From the NCBI GenBank assembly GCA_029532625.1, contig JARFXM010000010.1:1612001-1676000 (forward strand): a stretch of DNA of 64,000 nt. Direction: 5' to 3'. The notes under the pieces were generated by a model that saw only the letters and a program-made list of their open reading frames with translations, ran no database searches and was not told where the DNA came from. Position 1 is the first letter of the stretch. Each line of letters begins with the position of its first letter. Shown piece by piece: positions 10,087 through 21,912 of this stretch. The DNA is from Lomentospora prolificans (lineage: Eukaryota; Ascomycota; Sordariomycetes; Microascales; Microascaceae). A program made the position numbers and the translations under genes.

Positions 10087-12225
10087 ATGGCGCCCCGAGG
10101 TGCCAACAAGACGGGAGGTCGTCTCTACGAGCTTGGAGAACAAGGCCGGTACGTTTTTTTCCCACGATCCGGAATGCCCATCGGTGTATTCCTCAAATTG
10201 AGTTGGGGAGAGAGCGAGGGTTTGCTGATGCGTGGATCTTTCTTTAGGAAAACTGGTGTGACGCTGCCTGATACAGGCACCGTCGACGAACATGGCATGC
10301 TGCCGCTGGAAGGGCTGTTTTCATCGCCCCAGAAGGCTCCTGCCGCGACGCCGCCGGGTGCAGATCAGACGGGAGAGTTGGACATGGAATTAGACAGTGA
10401 GTGGTTGAACCCCCTTTGTTCGCTCGTGGCGCGCGCTCGTTCCTGTTGCTAACGCAGCTACTTGACCATCAGCTTCCGGACCTGGGCCTTCGACGATTCT
10501 CGCTGCGCAAAAGTCGGGCAGGCGAGCTCTTCCCCGGGGTAGATCTCCGGCGAAAACGAACCTCCAGTCCCCGGCGGTGAAGAACCCCCACCTCGGCCCC
10601 ATTTCCTCCCCTAGTCGCGGCTCAATAATGCGCTCGAGCGATAGAGACGATTCCGATGATCACACCGTCACGAGGCGATTGGACTTGAAGAAGGGCCAGT
10701 TGAATGGTACGCGTACGAAGAGGACAAACGGGACGCGTAGGATGTCGAGCCGCCTCTCCCAGGAAACAGTCCCGACCCACGACGACGACGATGATTCGAT
10801 CCAGCCGGTTCACGACTCACCCCTAGGGAACAGCATACATGACCAGTCACTCGAGCCCCCGGCGGAAGCGGAAGAGGAGGTGAGGCCAAAACCTGCCAGG
10901 CGAGGTCGGCCACCTAAAGCTGCCAAGCCCTCGAAGCCGGAGCCGGTTGTAGAAGAGGAGCCGCCAGAACCACCAGCTGAACCACCCGCAGATGAATCGG
11001 AGGGCGACGAGGATCCCGTGGTTTCCCAACCCGCTCGGAGACCCGGAAGGCCAGCTAAAAGGGTCTCGCCGAACACGTCAAAACGCCGGACTAGGGCATC
11101 GCCAGATGAGGATGACGTGGATGCTGGCGAGGAGGCCCCGGATCGGAGCAACAAGAGGCAAAAGACACAGCAGGTGCAAGAGCCACCTTCAAAGCCCGGC
11201 CCCAAACCCGCGCCTAAAGCCCCATCTAAAGCAGTCACTGCTAAGCCTGCTGCATTTGCTGGTGGTCCCAAGCGCAGAGGACGGCCGCCTAAAACGCTGA
11301 AGAGCATAGAGGAGGACCAGGATACTTCGATCATGGAGGTTCAGCGAGGACCTCCGTTGCCCAAGGCGCGAGGACTCGTTTCTATCCGCCGCGACACCAA
11401 CGCCATTTTGCAGACGCGCTCAGGCCGACATTCTTACAGGCCTCTCGAGTTCTGGAAGGGCGAGCGCGTTGAGTATGACCAAGAGGAAATTCAAGATGTC
11501 ACCTACCGGGATGGTCGTCGCTTGGTCATGCCTAGTGTCAAGGAGGTTGTCCGGGTCGAGGAGCAAGAGGAGGAGAAGAGGAGAAGGGGGCCCAGGCCGA
11601 GAGGTCGAAAACCGGGCTCGAGGAGACGCGGCGCGTCGGTCGCGGAGGAGGACGATGAGCAGGAAGAGCCCGAGGAGTGGGAGCGCGAGCCCGGCGTCAT
11701 CTCGGGAGATGTTGTATTATGGGAACCTCAACACGAACTCTACCCGCCCGGTAACGACGCGCACGTCGAGGTTGTGGAGGACCAGCTCGCCGTCTCCTCC
11801 AACGCCATCCTCACCAGAGATATCCACGATGCTACGTTCCGCTTCGCCAAGACACTTAACCTGTCCTTTATGGGCTCGGGAATCGTGGACCTACCTGCGG
11901 GGGCGGAAAAGAAGCCCAAGAACTCGCGGAAGATGCAGATGGTTTTCTTTGTTTTCTACGGAAAGGTGTTGGTCACTGTCAACGAGACCGAGTTTAGGAT
12001 TAGCGCCGGTGGCCAATGGTTTGTTCCTCGAGGTATGTTGAATGTCCGGCAGTATAGATCTCCCACGGAGACTCTGAACTAACTGAACCGATAGGAAACT
12101 ATTATAGTATCAAGAACGACTATGACAGGCCAGCTAGGATATTCTTCGCCCAGGCCTGCGAGGTCTTTGCTCCCCCGCCAGAAGAGGGAGAGGAAGCGGA
12201 GGAAGAGGAGGAGACCTCGGGCTGA
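10087..12225 (+). CDS. MIF2: Mif2/CENP-C, inner kinetochore protein
   Basis: Mif2/CENP-C binds CENP-A nucleosomes and recruits the outer kinetochore. Exons 10087-10148, 10248-10396, 10473-12032 and 12095-12225 join to a 633-residue protein. The N-terminal ~70 residues carry the Mif2 N-terminal block (GRLYELGEQGRKTGVTLPDTG). The middle is acidic/basic and disordered, with AT-hook-like cores (RRGRPPKAAK, RRPGRPAKR, KRRGRPPKTLK). The CENP-C motif (RSGRHSYRPLEFWKGERVEY) lies near residue 385. A C-terminal cupin dimerisation domain (FVFYGKVLVTVNETEFRISAGGQWFVPRGNYYSIKN) spans the last intron. At intron 2 the upstream AG would give an immediate in-frame TGA, so the AG at 10471-10472 is used. The tail after the cupin is polyglutamate. 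Confidence 0.93.
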
Positions 12226-13045
12226 TTTTCTCCCGGAGGAGTCTACTATGGCTTGTCATCCCTATTCCTTGTTGATTAACACCAACCGTCACCACTTTCT
12301 TGCCCTCGGCGAGGTGGGCCGGAACCAAAAAAGAAATATCAACCTGTTTTAACAGAACCTCCTCAGCGATTCTACCTCGTACGACATTGGGAGTTTTACG
12401 GAGCCAAAGAAAAAAAAAAAAAAAAAAAAAGGGGGGGCGGATCGGGCGCGGGCAAAGGAACCATGGGCAGGTCGCTTTTCTCTTCATTTATTCTTTCTTT
12501 CGGCTTGCTTACACCGAGCACATATGGGGGGGCGTTCCCGGTATAATTCCACAACAGATCTTTTGGCGGGATGGCCAGCAAAAAAAAAGAGGAAGCAACA
12601 AAAGACTAGGAAAAAAAAAAGAAGAAATCGAGCTGCTCTATCTCTTATTATATAACCCTGGGCGTTCTCCTCTTTTATCTCAGGAGTAGCTCAGTGGCAT
12701 TTCCTGCTTTTGGGTGGTTTTTCAAACTCTTTTTTTTGTTTCGAAAAGTTGTATCTATTTCTCTGCATGCTGGGCTTTTGTTTTATGTAGCTCCGTTAGC
12801 GGACCTAATTGCGAACAGCACTTCTTAACCTGGCATTGACTGAACCGAATATCAACACTCTGTGTATATTTCCATCTTTTCTGGAGCGCTGGTAGGACAG
12901 GGATAGAAGAAAGAAACAAGAGTGGAGGACCATACAGTTGTGCCTACGACTTTATCCTCGCTGGCTCGATCGCAAGTCCAGAATCCATTCCCGGGTATCG
13001 GCTATCTATAATACACGCATCTAAACCATCAGCCGCCTTACCACT
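12226..13045. other. Convergent 3' intergenic region with an A21-G7 run
   Basis: Region between the stop codons of MIF2 (+) and YME2 (-). It has an A21 homopolymer followed directly by G7 (12410-12437) and several further A-rich tracts. A fragment at 12671-12685 resembles a tRNA A-box but no tRNA can be folded. No coding gene is supported. Confidence 0.55.
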
Positions 13046-15743
13046 CTACCAAAACTTCCACCACCTCCTGTTGCTCTCCTCGTCCTCGCCGTGCTTCGAA
13101 GCGCCCCGCTTCTTCAACCTCGCAATCTCGGCTTCATACTCGACAATCTTCCTCTGGCTATCTGCCAAGTTGGCGAGCAGGTAGTTCACGCGGCCGGCGA
13201 CCTCGGAGCCGACCTTGGGCAGCGCCGAGATGACCGCGAGCTCCTTCTCGGCGCCCTCGATCTTGGCCTTTTCGGCCTTGGCGAGGGATGAGAGCACGGC
13301 GCGGTCCATGCGCGAGCGGAGGGCGGCGTCGTGGGCGAGGAGCTTGAAGGCGGCTTGGTAGGTGGGCTTGCCGGCCTCGATGGACACGGGGAAGCCGCGG
13401 CGGGATTTTAGGGAGACGAGGTCGGTGGCCGCGAGGCTGTCGAGGGCCTTGCCGGCGGAAGAGGGCCCGGCGGAGAAGGGGGCGCTGACGAGGGCTTCGT
13501 CGTAGGAGAGAACCTTGCGCTCGGCAATGGTCTTGATGACCCACCACGCCTGCTCGACGGTCCATGCGGGCTTGTCGTCACCGGAGGATTCTTCGCGGAC
13601 AATGAAGTTCTTTACAATTTCAGAGGCTGACTGGTTGACGATTTCTTCCACGGCTTGGCTGGGTGTCTGGCCGCTCTTGAGGCGCGTGGCGAAGAGCTCG
13701 AGGTCCGCGAGGCGGCCACCGATGACTTCGACGCTGCCACTCAGTTCGGCGATATCGGGTTTGGGGTTTGTCTGGACCTTCTCGCCTTCCTTCTCGGCCT
13801 TCTTCCTCTCTTCACGGTCATCCTCTTCGAGGCGGCTCAGTATGTACTTCTTGGCTACATCATGGGGAAGGTCACCGAGAGAAACGTGGCGGAAGGACCT
13901 GTCAGGGAGCACGCGGCCAAGGACCTTAGAGAAGGAGGAGTCGTTGGTGAGGAAGATAACGTGGGCGATGTTGTTCTGGACGAGGGTAGCAGCGAATTCA
14001 GAAATCTTGTCATAAATGACATTACTACGGCTCTTGTTCTCCTCACTGGTATATAGGAAGTTGTCGATGACAACGACGGTTCTGTTTTGCGGGTGAGACT
14101 CGAGGAACGCATCTTCGGTCTCGGCGCTCTTGTCGGGCCTGGCAGAGAGTGAGACTTCCTTAATAGCGCTCGCGGTAGTGTGCAGGATCTTGGAAAGCTG
14201 AGCGTCGAAAGTCTCGGAGAAACCGGCCTTAACACCCGTGGTGCTCTGGACGGCGAGGTCGATCATGCTGCTCATGCTGTTGGCCCATGAGAAGATGGGT
14301 CGGTATCCAACGGTGGCAGCTAGTTTTCGGATCACACCGGTCTCACCATTTGACTCGGAGATAGCCTTGCAGTCAAGAGTGAGGACGTATTTCCTATCTT
14401 TTAGCGCCTGTTCGACGAGCTCGTCTCGTCCAGATCCTTTGGAGCCCTGGACGACGATGAAGGTGCCTTGCGGATCAGTCAGACCAGATTCGATATCCTC
14501 GATGAGTCCTTGGCGCTGATTCCAGAAAGCAGACAGACTAAGCCTCTTATCCTTCTTCTTGCTACCAAGGAGAGTATCCGTCTGGGTCTTGATCCACCCA
14601 ATAAACCGGTTGCTCGTCAGCGAGTTCTTGTGCTTGACATAATTCTTGACGAAGAACTTTCGAATAGGATCAAAGATGACGACCGTTAAAGCGGCAAGCA
14701 TGGCGGCAACCACAGGAATGACAAGCCTCGGGTGGGAAGTAAGCCAATTCCAAATACTATGCGGCTTAAGCTTCTTCTCGTATGAGATGCGAAGGCGAGT
14801 ACCGTTCTTCCCGCCGCCGAGCGATTCGCCGACGACAAAACCATGCATACAGTTTCTGGCCATGATGGCATCCCTAACGAGCATGAAGTCGACATATGCG
14901 AAGCGTGGGGCAACCTTGGAATCAGCAGGCTGCGATATAATCTCCGCGATTCGTCCGTATTGCCTGAAGAGGCTGTACAACGTTTCTTGGTAGAGTTCTT
15001 CGACGCTCTCACCCGCTTCACGGGGAACGAATTCGATCCTTAGCCGAGTCTTGGGGAAGCGGTTGAGGTCTTCGAGCCATGGGATACCATGGACAATTCC
15101 AGCAGTCACTCGTGCGAAGGGGTTGAACCATGGCTTGAGAGCCTTGTCCTCGAGAACCTTGGAAAGCTTGGCTGCGGCAGAGTTAGCGGCACTGCGCTTC
15201 AAGGGGCAAATAGCTACTTTGGTTCTACTCACACTCGATTTCGCTGAGGGGAACTTCTTCGTTGTAGGAGAACTTGACAAAAGCGCCGCCATCCTTGACC
15301 CTGGGTACAATCTCGGTAATCTTCAAAGGCAGGTCTTCCGTAGCTCGCTTGATGGTGTGAACGGGGTCATTGAAACCCATGGTCGTGGTCTCAAACGACC
15401 TAATGAATTGGGTTTCGTTTCGCCATGGCCCGCGCAGGATATAGCTAAGCTTGAGCGGAAACAAGTCTATGGAAGGGATATCAGTGACCTTGTCCCCGCA
15501 TAGCCAAACCCGAGGGTACTTACTGTCGAAAAAAGCAAGACTCTCCGTCTCGCTCTTGGCAATGTGCCCGCGGTCCTTTTCTTTGGGGATGCTCCCCTCC
15601 TCCTCCACAGAGCTGGTGCTCTGCCATCTTATCGCCCCTACGGGCGCCTCTGGAGCTTGTCGATATAGAGGTAATCGCCGCGGAAGTAGCACAGGCAGCC
15701 GAAGCGGCCGGAGCAACGGGGTGTAGCCCAAGCTCCTCAACAT
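13046..15743 (-). CDS. YME2: Yme2/Rna12, mitochondrial inner-membrane protein (mitochondrial escape protein 2)
   Basis: Yme2 is a mitochondrial inner-membrane protein needed for mtDNA maintenance and nucleoid structure. Exons 15743-15524, 15466-15235 and 15191-13046 join to 865 residues, the family's usual size. The N-terminus (MLRSLGYTPLLRPLRLP, Arg-rich, no acids) is a clear mitochondrial targeting sequence. Then come NLFPLKL (restored by splicing intron 1), KPWFNPFARV and PWLEDLNRFPKTRLRIEF, an RRM-like matrix domain, one membrane segment at about 306-324, and an AAA-like NTPase domain with a Walker A variant (GSKGSGRD near 400) in the intermembrane space. The C-terminus has a coiled coil and a basic end. 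The intron 2 donor GTGTGA is weaker than the overlapping GTGAGT, but only it keeps the frame. Confidence 0.92.
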
Positions 15744-16401
15744 GATTCTTTCTTCTTCACGCGGGGAAAGAAGCCTCGACGTCCTAAACCGAGTCCATTC
15801 TCACCATGCGCAGGGGAAGGAACGAGGCTATTTAAGAGGGGGGGGAGATAGGCAGGCCGAGCTAAAACTGTAGCTGATTTGCAAAGCTGGAACCTCTGCG
15901 TGGTTCGCAGCTATTTTCGCAAATGGCAGAAGTATGAGGTCATATCGCCAAGATGGGTCCACCCACCTGGTCAAATCCCCGCGGGACAATATACATTGTA
16001 TGAATGGTTCAATGTTTCATTGCCTAACATATTAGGCCGCTTTATGCTGTTGCCAGCTGCATCTCGACAGCTGCCAACATTATCAGACCACTCTCGATCA
16101 TGATGCACCACCACTCACGTGCTCACGACGTCTGTGGCCTCGCAACAGTATGTAGTCGTCCTGTCCATGCAGCGTCGCGCCCGTTTCGATCCAACCAAGA
16201 TCCTGGTATGTGATGTAAACTGCAGTTCCCCCCAGATCGACCTACTACCCCTCTCCGTCGACGTATTTCCGGTTGTCGTCTCCTCCCCTGATCAACCACC
16301 ATTGCGGCACTGGATCCGTTCAATTGTCTCTTTCACTAGAAGACCATACTCGAACCTGTCTCTCCCTCCTAGACCTTTCGAAGTCCCTAACCACCATCAC
16401 C
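15744..16401. other. Divergent intergenic region YME2 / EMI1-like
   Basis: A 658-bp shared upstream region for two genes whose products both act in mitochondria (second assignment by family). It has a G10 run at about 15839-15848 and CT-rich leaders toward the + gene. No ORF of interest. Confidence 0.5.
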
Positions 16402-17184
16402 ATGGGCTGGCTCTGGGCTTCATCGACCCCCAACCCTCCCCAGACCCCCCCGGAGCAGTCGGCCCCTCCTCCTCCTCCTCCTCCCAGGCCCGCGCCTGCC
16501 TCCGACGCCGACAACGAACTCACCAAATTCCTCGCCGAGATCCAAGCAGACCTCTCCAAAACCTCCCCTCCGCCAGCCCCGAAGCAGCATCCATCTTCCA
16601 CGCCTAGCTCCTCCTCTTCCTCCACCTCCCCGCCTACCGCGCCGTTCTCCTCCTCGACCTCTCAAGCCATCTCCTCCGCCATATCCACCTATCTCCCTTT
16701 CTTAACCTCCCGCTCCGCCCCCGAGAAGCCCGCGCCCCTCGCAACCTCCACCTCCCGCAACCCCACCCCGGGCTCCGAAGCCCTCGCCCACTCTCTCCGG
16801 CCCACCGACATGTCCTGCCGCCAGGCTTTCGACCAGGCGTACGCGTGCCAGGGCATCGGCGGCCAGTGGAACGCCATCTACCGCGACGGCTCCGTGCGCT
16901 CGTGCTCGCACCTCTGGGACGACTTTTGGTTCTGCATGCGCGCAAAGGGCTACACGGGTGACATGAAAGCCGAGATGGTCAAGGAACACTATAAAAGGAA
17001 GGAGCTGGAGAAGTACGGCGGCAAGCCGAATAGCGAAGACGTATGGGTGAGTAGGGATGAGAAGGTACCGCCGGGGACGGCGTTCAAGGAGCCGTTCGTA
17101 CCGGACGACATGAGCGATGAAGAGTGGCAGTTGATGGAGATTCAGAGGCGGAAGCAGATACGACGCGAGCTAGGAATAGAGTAG
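16402..17184 (+). CDS. Emi1-like DUF3128 twin-CX9C protein
   Basis: A 260-residue single-exon protein. Residues 1-130 are low-complexity Pro/Ser-rich. The conserved C-terminal half starts at SLRPTDMSCRQAFDQAYAC. Cysteines at 139/149 and 168/178 form two exact C-X9-C pairs, the hallmark of proteins oxidised in the mitochondrial intermembrane space by Mia40. This arrangement with the intervening IGGQWNAIYRDG is the DUF3128 family, which includes yeast Emi1, linked to induction of early meiotic genes. Start is the ATG (CACCATGGG context) encoding MGWLWASS; the frame is open further upstream but lacks a better ATG. The acidic, basic-ended tail (DDMSDEEWQLMEIQRRKQIR) is conserved in filamentous fungi as I recall. 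Function in this organism is inferred. Confidence 0.85.
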   Translation: MGWLWASSTPNPPQTPPEQSAPPPPPPPRPAPASDADNELTKFLAEIQADLSKTSPPPAPKQHPSSTPSSSSSSTSPPTAPFSSSTSQAISSAISTYLPFLTSRSAPEKPAPLATSTSRNPTPGSEALAHSLRPTDMSCRQAFDQAYACQGIGGQWNAIYRDGSVRSCSHLWDDFWFCMRAKGYTGDMKAEMVKEHYKRKELEKYGGKPNSEDVWVSRDEKVPPGTAFKEPFVPDDMSDEEWQLMEIQRRKQIRRELGIE

Positions 17185-17668
17185 ACTTAGACCCACGCAA
17201 TACCTAACTCAACTCTTTCTAAATTTTGCATGCCATCAATCACACACTTTGCTTGTGATGTTCGAAACGACGGGCACCAAGACAGAGGACTGGCATATCG
17301 CTACGGGACGCTAGAGATCACAGAAGAAGAAAGACATTTACGGAAGAGAAAGTGCCAAGTTTGTTGAACTGTTTTCATTTGATCCTCCTGTTAAGGACTC
17401 GTCATTAAAATACAAAGAACCCGGCTCGATAACCACGAGCTTTTTCCATCTCTCCTTTATTCGTTAAGATGCCGAAACGACTTAAAAAACGTCCGAAGGA
17501 AAAGCGCAGGCAATAAAAAAATCTCAAAGAAAGTCTAAAACATCGTTATGCCGTTTTAACCGCCTTTCGTTGCAACCCCCCCTTTCACCATTGAAAAGAC
17601 ACAAATTCTTTTTGAATTTTTTCAATTTAGGAAAAGGACGTGCGGGTATCATCATGAAGTTGGTGCAT
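17185..17668. other. Convergent 3' intergenic region
   Basis: Lies between the stop codons of the EMI1-like gene (+) and HSP70 (-). It is AT-richer than the flanking exons, consistent with two 3' UTRs. Nothing else was recognised. Confidence 0.55.
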
Positions 17669-18740
17669 TTAGTCGACCTCCTCAACGGTGGGGCCTTCAT
17701 CGTGACCGGCACCACCAGCGGGGCCACCGGCACCAGGGAAGCCACCGGGACCGCCAGGACCACCGGGCATACCACCAGGCATGCCACCAGCGCCACCGGC
17801 ACCGTAGAACTTCATCATGATGGGGTTGGCGACACCTTCGAGCTCCTTCTGGCGCTCCTCGTACTCCTCGCGCGTAGCCTGCTGGTTGTCATCGAGCCAG
17901 GCGACAATCTTGTCGATCTCGGCCTTGAGCTTCTCCTTGTCGGAGGCGTCGAGCTTCTCGTCAACCTTCTCGTCAGAGAGGGTGTTGCGGAGAGAGTAGG
18001 CATAAGACTCGAGACCGTTCTTGGCAGCAACACGGCGAGCCTCTGCCTCATCCTCCTCCTTGTACTTCTCGGCCTCCGAAAGCATACGCTCGATTTCCTC
18101 CTTGGAGAGACGGCCCTTGTCGTTGGTGATGACAATCTTGTTCGACTTGCCAGTGCCCTTCTCGACAGCGGAGACGTTCATGATACCGGAAGCATCAACG
18201 TCGAAGGTGACCTCAATCTGGGGAACACCACGGGGAGCCGGGGGAATACCGGTAAGCTCGAACTTGCCGAGCAAGTTGTTGTCCTTGGTGCGCTGACGCT
18301 CACCCTCGTAAACCTGGATGAGCACACCGGGCTGGTTGTCGGAGAAGGTAGAGAAGATCTCGGACTTCTTGGTAGGGATGGTGGTGTTGCGGGGAATGAG
18401 CTTGGTCATCATACCACCAGCAGTCTCGATACCGAGAGAGAGCGGGGCGACATCGAGAAGCAAGATCTCGTTGGTGGTCTTGTTGGAGGTGTCACCGGAA
18501 AGGATGGCAGCCTGGACGGCAGCACCGTAGGCAACAGCCTCATCGGGGTTGATGGACTTGTTGGGCTCCTTGCCGTTGAAGTAGTCCGAGATGAGTTTCT
18601 GGACACGGGGGATACGGGTGGAACCACCGACGAGGACGATGTCGTGGACGTTGGACTTGTCGATCTTGGCATCGGAGAGGACGCGGTCGACGGGCTGGAG
18701 AGTGGATCGGAAGAGGTCCTGGCAGAGCTCCTCGAAACGG

Positions 18741-18772
<32 letters not shown>

Positions 18773-19160
18773 CTCGAAGAGAGAGTCGATCTCGATGGAG
18801 GTCTGGGCAGACGAAGAGAGAGTACGCTTGGCACGCTCGCAAGCAGTGCGAAGACGACGGAGGGCACGAGCGTTGGAGGAGAGGTCCTTCTTGTGCTTGC
18901 GCTTGAACTCGTTGATGAAGTGCTGCACCAGGCGGTTGTCCATATCTTCACCACCAAGATGAGTGTCACCAGCGGTAGCCTTGACCTCGAAGATACCGTC
19001 CTCGATGGTGAGGAGGGAGACATCGAAAGTACCACCACCAAGATCGAAGATGAGGACGTTGCGCTCACCCTCGTGCTTCTTGTCGAGACCGTAGGCAATG
19101 GCGGCCGCGGTGGGCTCGTTAATGATACGGAGGACATTGAGACCGGCAATGAGACCGGCA

Positions 19161-19201
<41 letters not shown>

Positions 19202-19804
19202 TACAGTGATGACAGCCTGGGAAACGGTGGTACCGAGGTAGCTCTCGGCAGTCTCTCGCATCTTGGTGAGGATCATAGCGGAAATCTCCTCGGGAGTGAA
19301 CTGCTTGGTCTCGCCCTTGAACTCGACCTCGACGACAGGCTTGCCACCCTTGTCGTCCTTGACAGTGAAGGAGAAGTGCTTCATGTCAGCCTGGACCTCG
19401 GCGTCGTTGAACTTGCGTCCAATAAGACGCTTGGCATCGAAGACTGTGTTCTTGGGGTTCATAGCGACCTGGTTCTTGGCCGCGTCTCCGATGAGACGCT
19501 CAGTGTCGGTGAAAGCGACTATCAAAAATATTAGCTATTGCTCTTGACATAGAGAAGCACGCTGCCACAAATTCTCCCAAGCCCTCCCGCGCTGGGAGGG
19601 CGTGCAAGAACCGGGGGGTTGCGAAAGAGGGGAGGGGTGGCTGTAACAGGCCATCCGCCCTTTGTGAATATTTCTCGTTTACTTACCATAGGAGGGGGTG
19701 GTACGGTTACCCTGGTCGTTGGCAATGATGTCGCAACGATCATCTCGGAAGATACCTACACAGCTGTAGGTCGTACCAAGATCGATACCAATCGCGGGGG
19801 CCAT
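17669..19804 (-). CDS. Cytosolic Hsp70 chaperone (SSA type)
   Basis: An ATP-driven folding chaperone, 655 residues from two exons (19804-19687 and 19518-17669), the usual SSA length. The first exon gives MAPAIGIDLGTTYSCVG, the Hsp70 signature 1; signatures 2 (IFDLGGGTFDVSLL) and 3 (IVLVGGSTRIPRVQKL) follow. The substrate-binding domain and a GGMPGGMPGGPGG-like Gly/Pro-rich linker precede the terminal GPTVEEVD. The final EEVD binds TPR co-chaperones and shows a cytosolic/nuclear paralogue, not the ER or mitochondrial one. The intron falls after codon 39 (PSY-V). The gene reads toward EMI1-like. Strong codon bias fits high expression and leaves a long spurious open frame on the opposite strand. 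Confidence 0.97.
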
Positions 19805-21912
19805 GATGGATGTGTGATGTGTGGAATTAAGAAAAAGATGATAGGGTGAAGAAAAAAAGAGTCAACGTGGGGTATCTATGGAGCTCCCGCAAAACAAAGT
19901 CTGACGGAAACAGGGGTGTGTTGAATTGGTTTGGGTTCAACAGGCAGGAATTTGTGGGAGGGAAGAAAAAGAGAGCAGAGATCAGGATGGCTCCTCTTTT
20001 ATAGGTCTAAAAACTCAGAGAGAGGTGTTTGGATTGTGATTTGTGTAGAGGAAAGAGAAAAAAAAGTTCCAAACTCTGACCTCGATGTCGAAGATGGCAG
20101 CTTAATACTCAGAGCGTTGCGGGGCGGGAAGGTACGAGTGGTACCCCGCCACTTCTACGGGGTTCTTTTCTCTTCCAGCGCCAGCTCCAGAATGCTGGGG
20201 CAACCACCAGAGTTTTCCACGCTCCGCCCATCAGGCTGCCCCCAATTGCCCCCCCAAACAGGAAACCCCTGGTCTTCCTTTGTTTTCTGGGTTTTTCTAG
20301 TTAAAGCTCTGGATCTTTGCTAGCTTCCCGATCGGTGCACTTCCTGTTTCTGCTTGAGTCCTGGACGAAGCTGGAACATTCCTACAATGGCAGCCAGGCT
20401 TCTCAATTCCTTATCCCACGTGCAAGTTGAACAATCCAGATCATGCTCAGCGCTTCTATTTTCTGCTAGCGTCTTCGAGTTTTCTCTAAATGCTTTCACC
20501 AGTGTTTAGAGTTGGAGCTCCCAGCGCACCGTCATTCATCGTGGATAGAATTAATTTTCTCACCATGGATTGATGTCATACTCAGATGTTCATAGTGGGG
20601 TTCCTTAGAGGTACCTGTACCCCACGTCGGCGGGCCCAGGCCACGGCTTTCCCATAGTAACGCAGAGTCCTCGTGCGTAGCCGATACAACGGGCTAGAAA
20701 CTAGGGCTCAGTACCCACCAACCTCCGTCGCCTGCTCACTTTCCGCTCAATGGCAAAACAGCAAATGCGGTGTAAGGCCCCCTCGCTGGCTCTCTGATCT
20801 TCAAAAAGTCAACCCAGCCTGTTATCGCTGCATTACGCACCGAGAGATGTAGCTAGAAAGCGTTCGAAGTCTAATCGCAGTAGTCGTGGCTCCGGAGCAC
20901 TCGGGTTCATTCGCCTGCGCAATGCTACGTACGGGACACGGCACCTCGATAGAGTGCTTCGTTCTGATCCATTGGGCTCTGGTAGAGGCTGAAGCCAGGC
21001 TTGGAAAGCTTTCGCTCTCTTGTCTATTGGCGGGCTGTTGCTTGGCCTCCCTTCGTCTGGGCAAGCGGCTCCAGTCCATGGTTGCCTCCCACAATTGGCG
21101 CTTCTGTTCCAGAGGCCACTGCTGCCTGGGTCTGGCAGAGACGCAAGTCTGGAACACGACTTGTCAAGAACCGCCCATTTTGGCTGAAATATCACTTCCC
21201 TTCGTCCTCTTTGCAAGGTTTTGTACATCTCGGCGTCCTTTCAGAACTCTATTCCATGGCACGACTATTGGGCGGCCTTTCTAATCCAGTCTACGGGTGG
21301 CGATTACTGTGTCATGGCACCAGCCCATCATCCCAATGTTTTTCTCCCAAACTAGGTCACTATAGTAAATCGGGGAAAAAAAAAATCCAATTCCTCCTGC
21401 ACAAGGCAAAAGCCCGAAGCCAGTCGTCGATCTGGCAGCTTCACTCCACCAAAAAGAGGAAAAGAAATAGATAACATTAGATCCCGCCTCCGCTCCGAGA
21501 CGCCATCTGTGCGTGTGCCTGATGATGACCTGATGAGGGCTATTCGTTGTGCTATCTCCCGTACAATGACATGCGTTGAAAGTATTCTGCAAAATAGCAG
21601 GAAGAATAAAAGCTGCCGCGTTGCCCTATCGAAGACTTGGAGTGCACAAAGATACTTCCAAGCCTTCCCATATGCAGAAGCGAAGTACCACCGTACCGCC
21701 TTCCCACCCACACGAAAGAATGCGCGTGCAGGTGCAGGTTCTTGAATCGCGGAGCCGCCTGTTGGACGGACGGATTTCCTAAAGAGGAACCCACCAGTGT
21801 ACTTAGTACGTCTGAATCAAAGCCTAAACGCTGTCAATGTGCAAGTGTCCGGGCACGATAGGAGCACCCCCCTCGGCCGCTGCTCGTAGCGAATCTATGC
21901 CCACGCCCGAGG
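19805..21912. other. Divergent intergenic region between HSP70 and the RecQ-like gene
   Basis: This 2.1-kb region holds the HSP70 promoter and 5' UTR at its left end (C/T-rich, with CCCCT/AGGGG elements such as at about 19910) and the helicase promoter at its right end. ORFs up to ~157 codons on both strands show no recognisable domain and overlap each other, so I do not call them. Confidence 0.5.
20374..20381. promoter_or_regulatory. Candidate heat-shock element upstream of HSP70
   Basis: GAACATTC matches the inverted nGAAnnTTCn pair bound by heat-shock factor, about 570 bp upstream of the HSP70 start. Another GAA lies 7 bp away, so spacing for a third canonical unit is imperfect. Found by eye; a chance match is possible. 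Confidence 0.3.

Noticed and set aside
12671..12685. GGAGTAGCTCAGTGG resembling a tRNA A-box
   Set aside because: No downstream B-box (GGTTCGA) within the expected distance and no cloverleaf.
17570..19534. A 654-codon open frame on the plus strand opposite HSP70
   Set aside because: It is the known mirror effect of strongly biased Hsp70 codons; antisense Hsp70 frames were once misannotated as an NAD-specific glutamate dehydrogenase family. The minus strand encodes a complete canonical Hsp70.
21352..21711. A 119-codon minus-strand ORF between HSP70 and the RecQ-like gene
   Set aside because: No recognisable domain, and an overlapping plus-strand ORF of similar length looks equally random.
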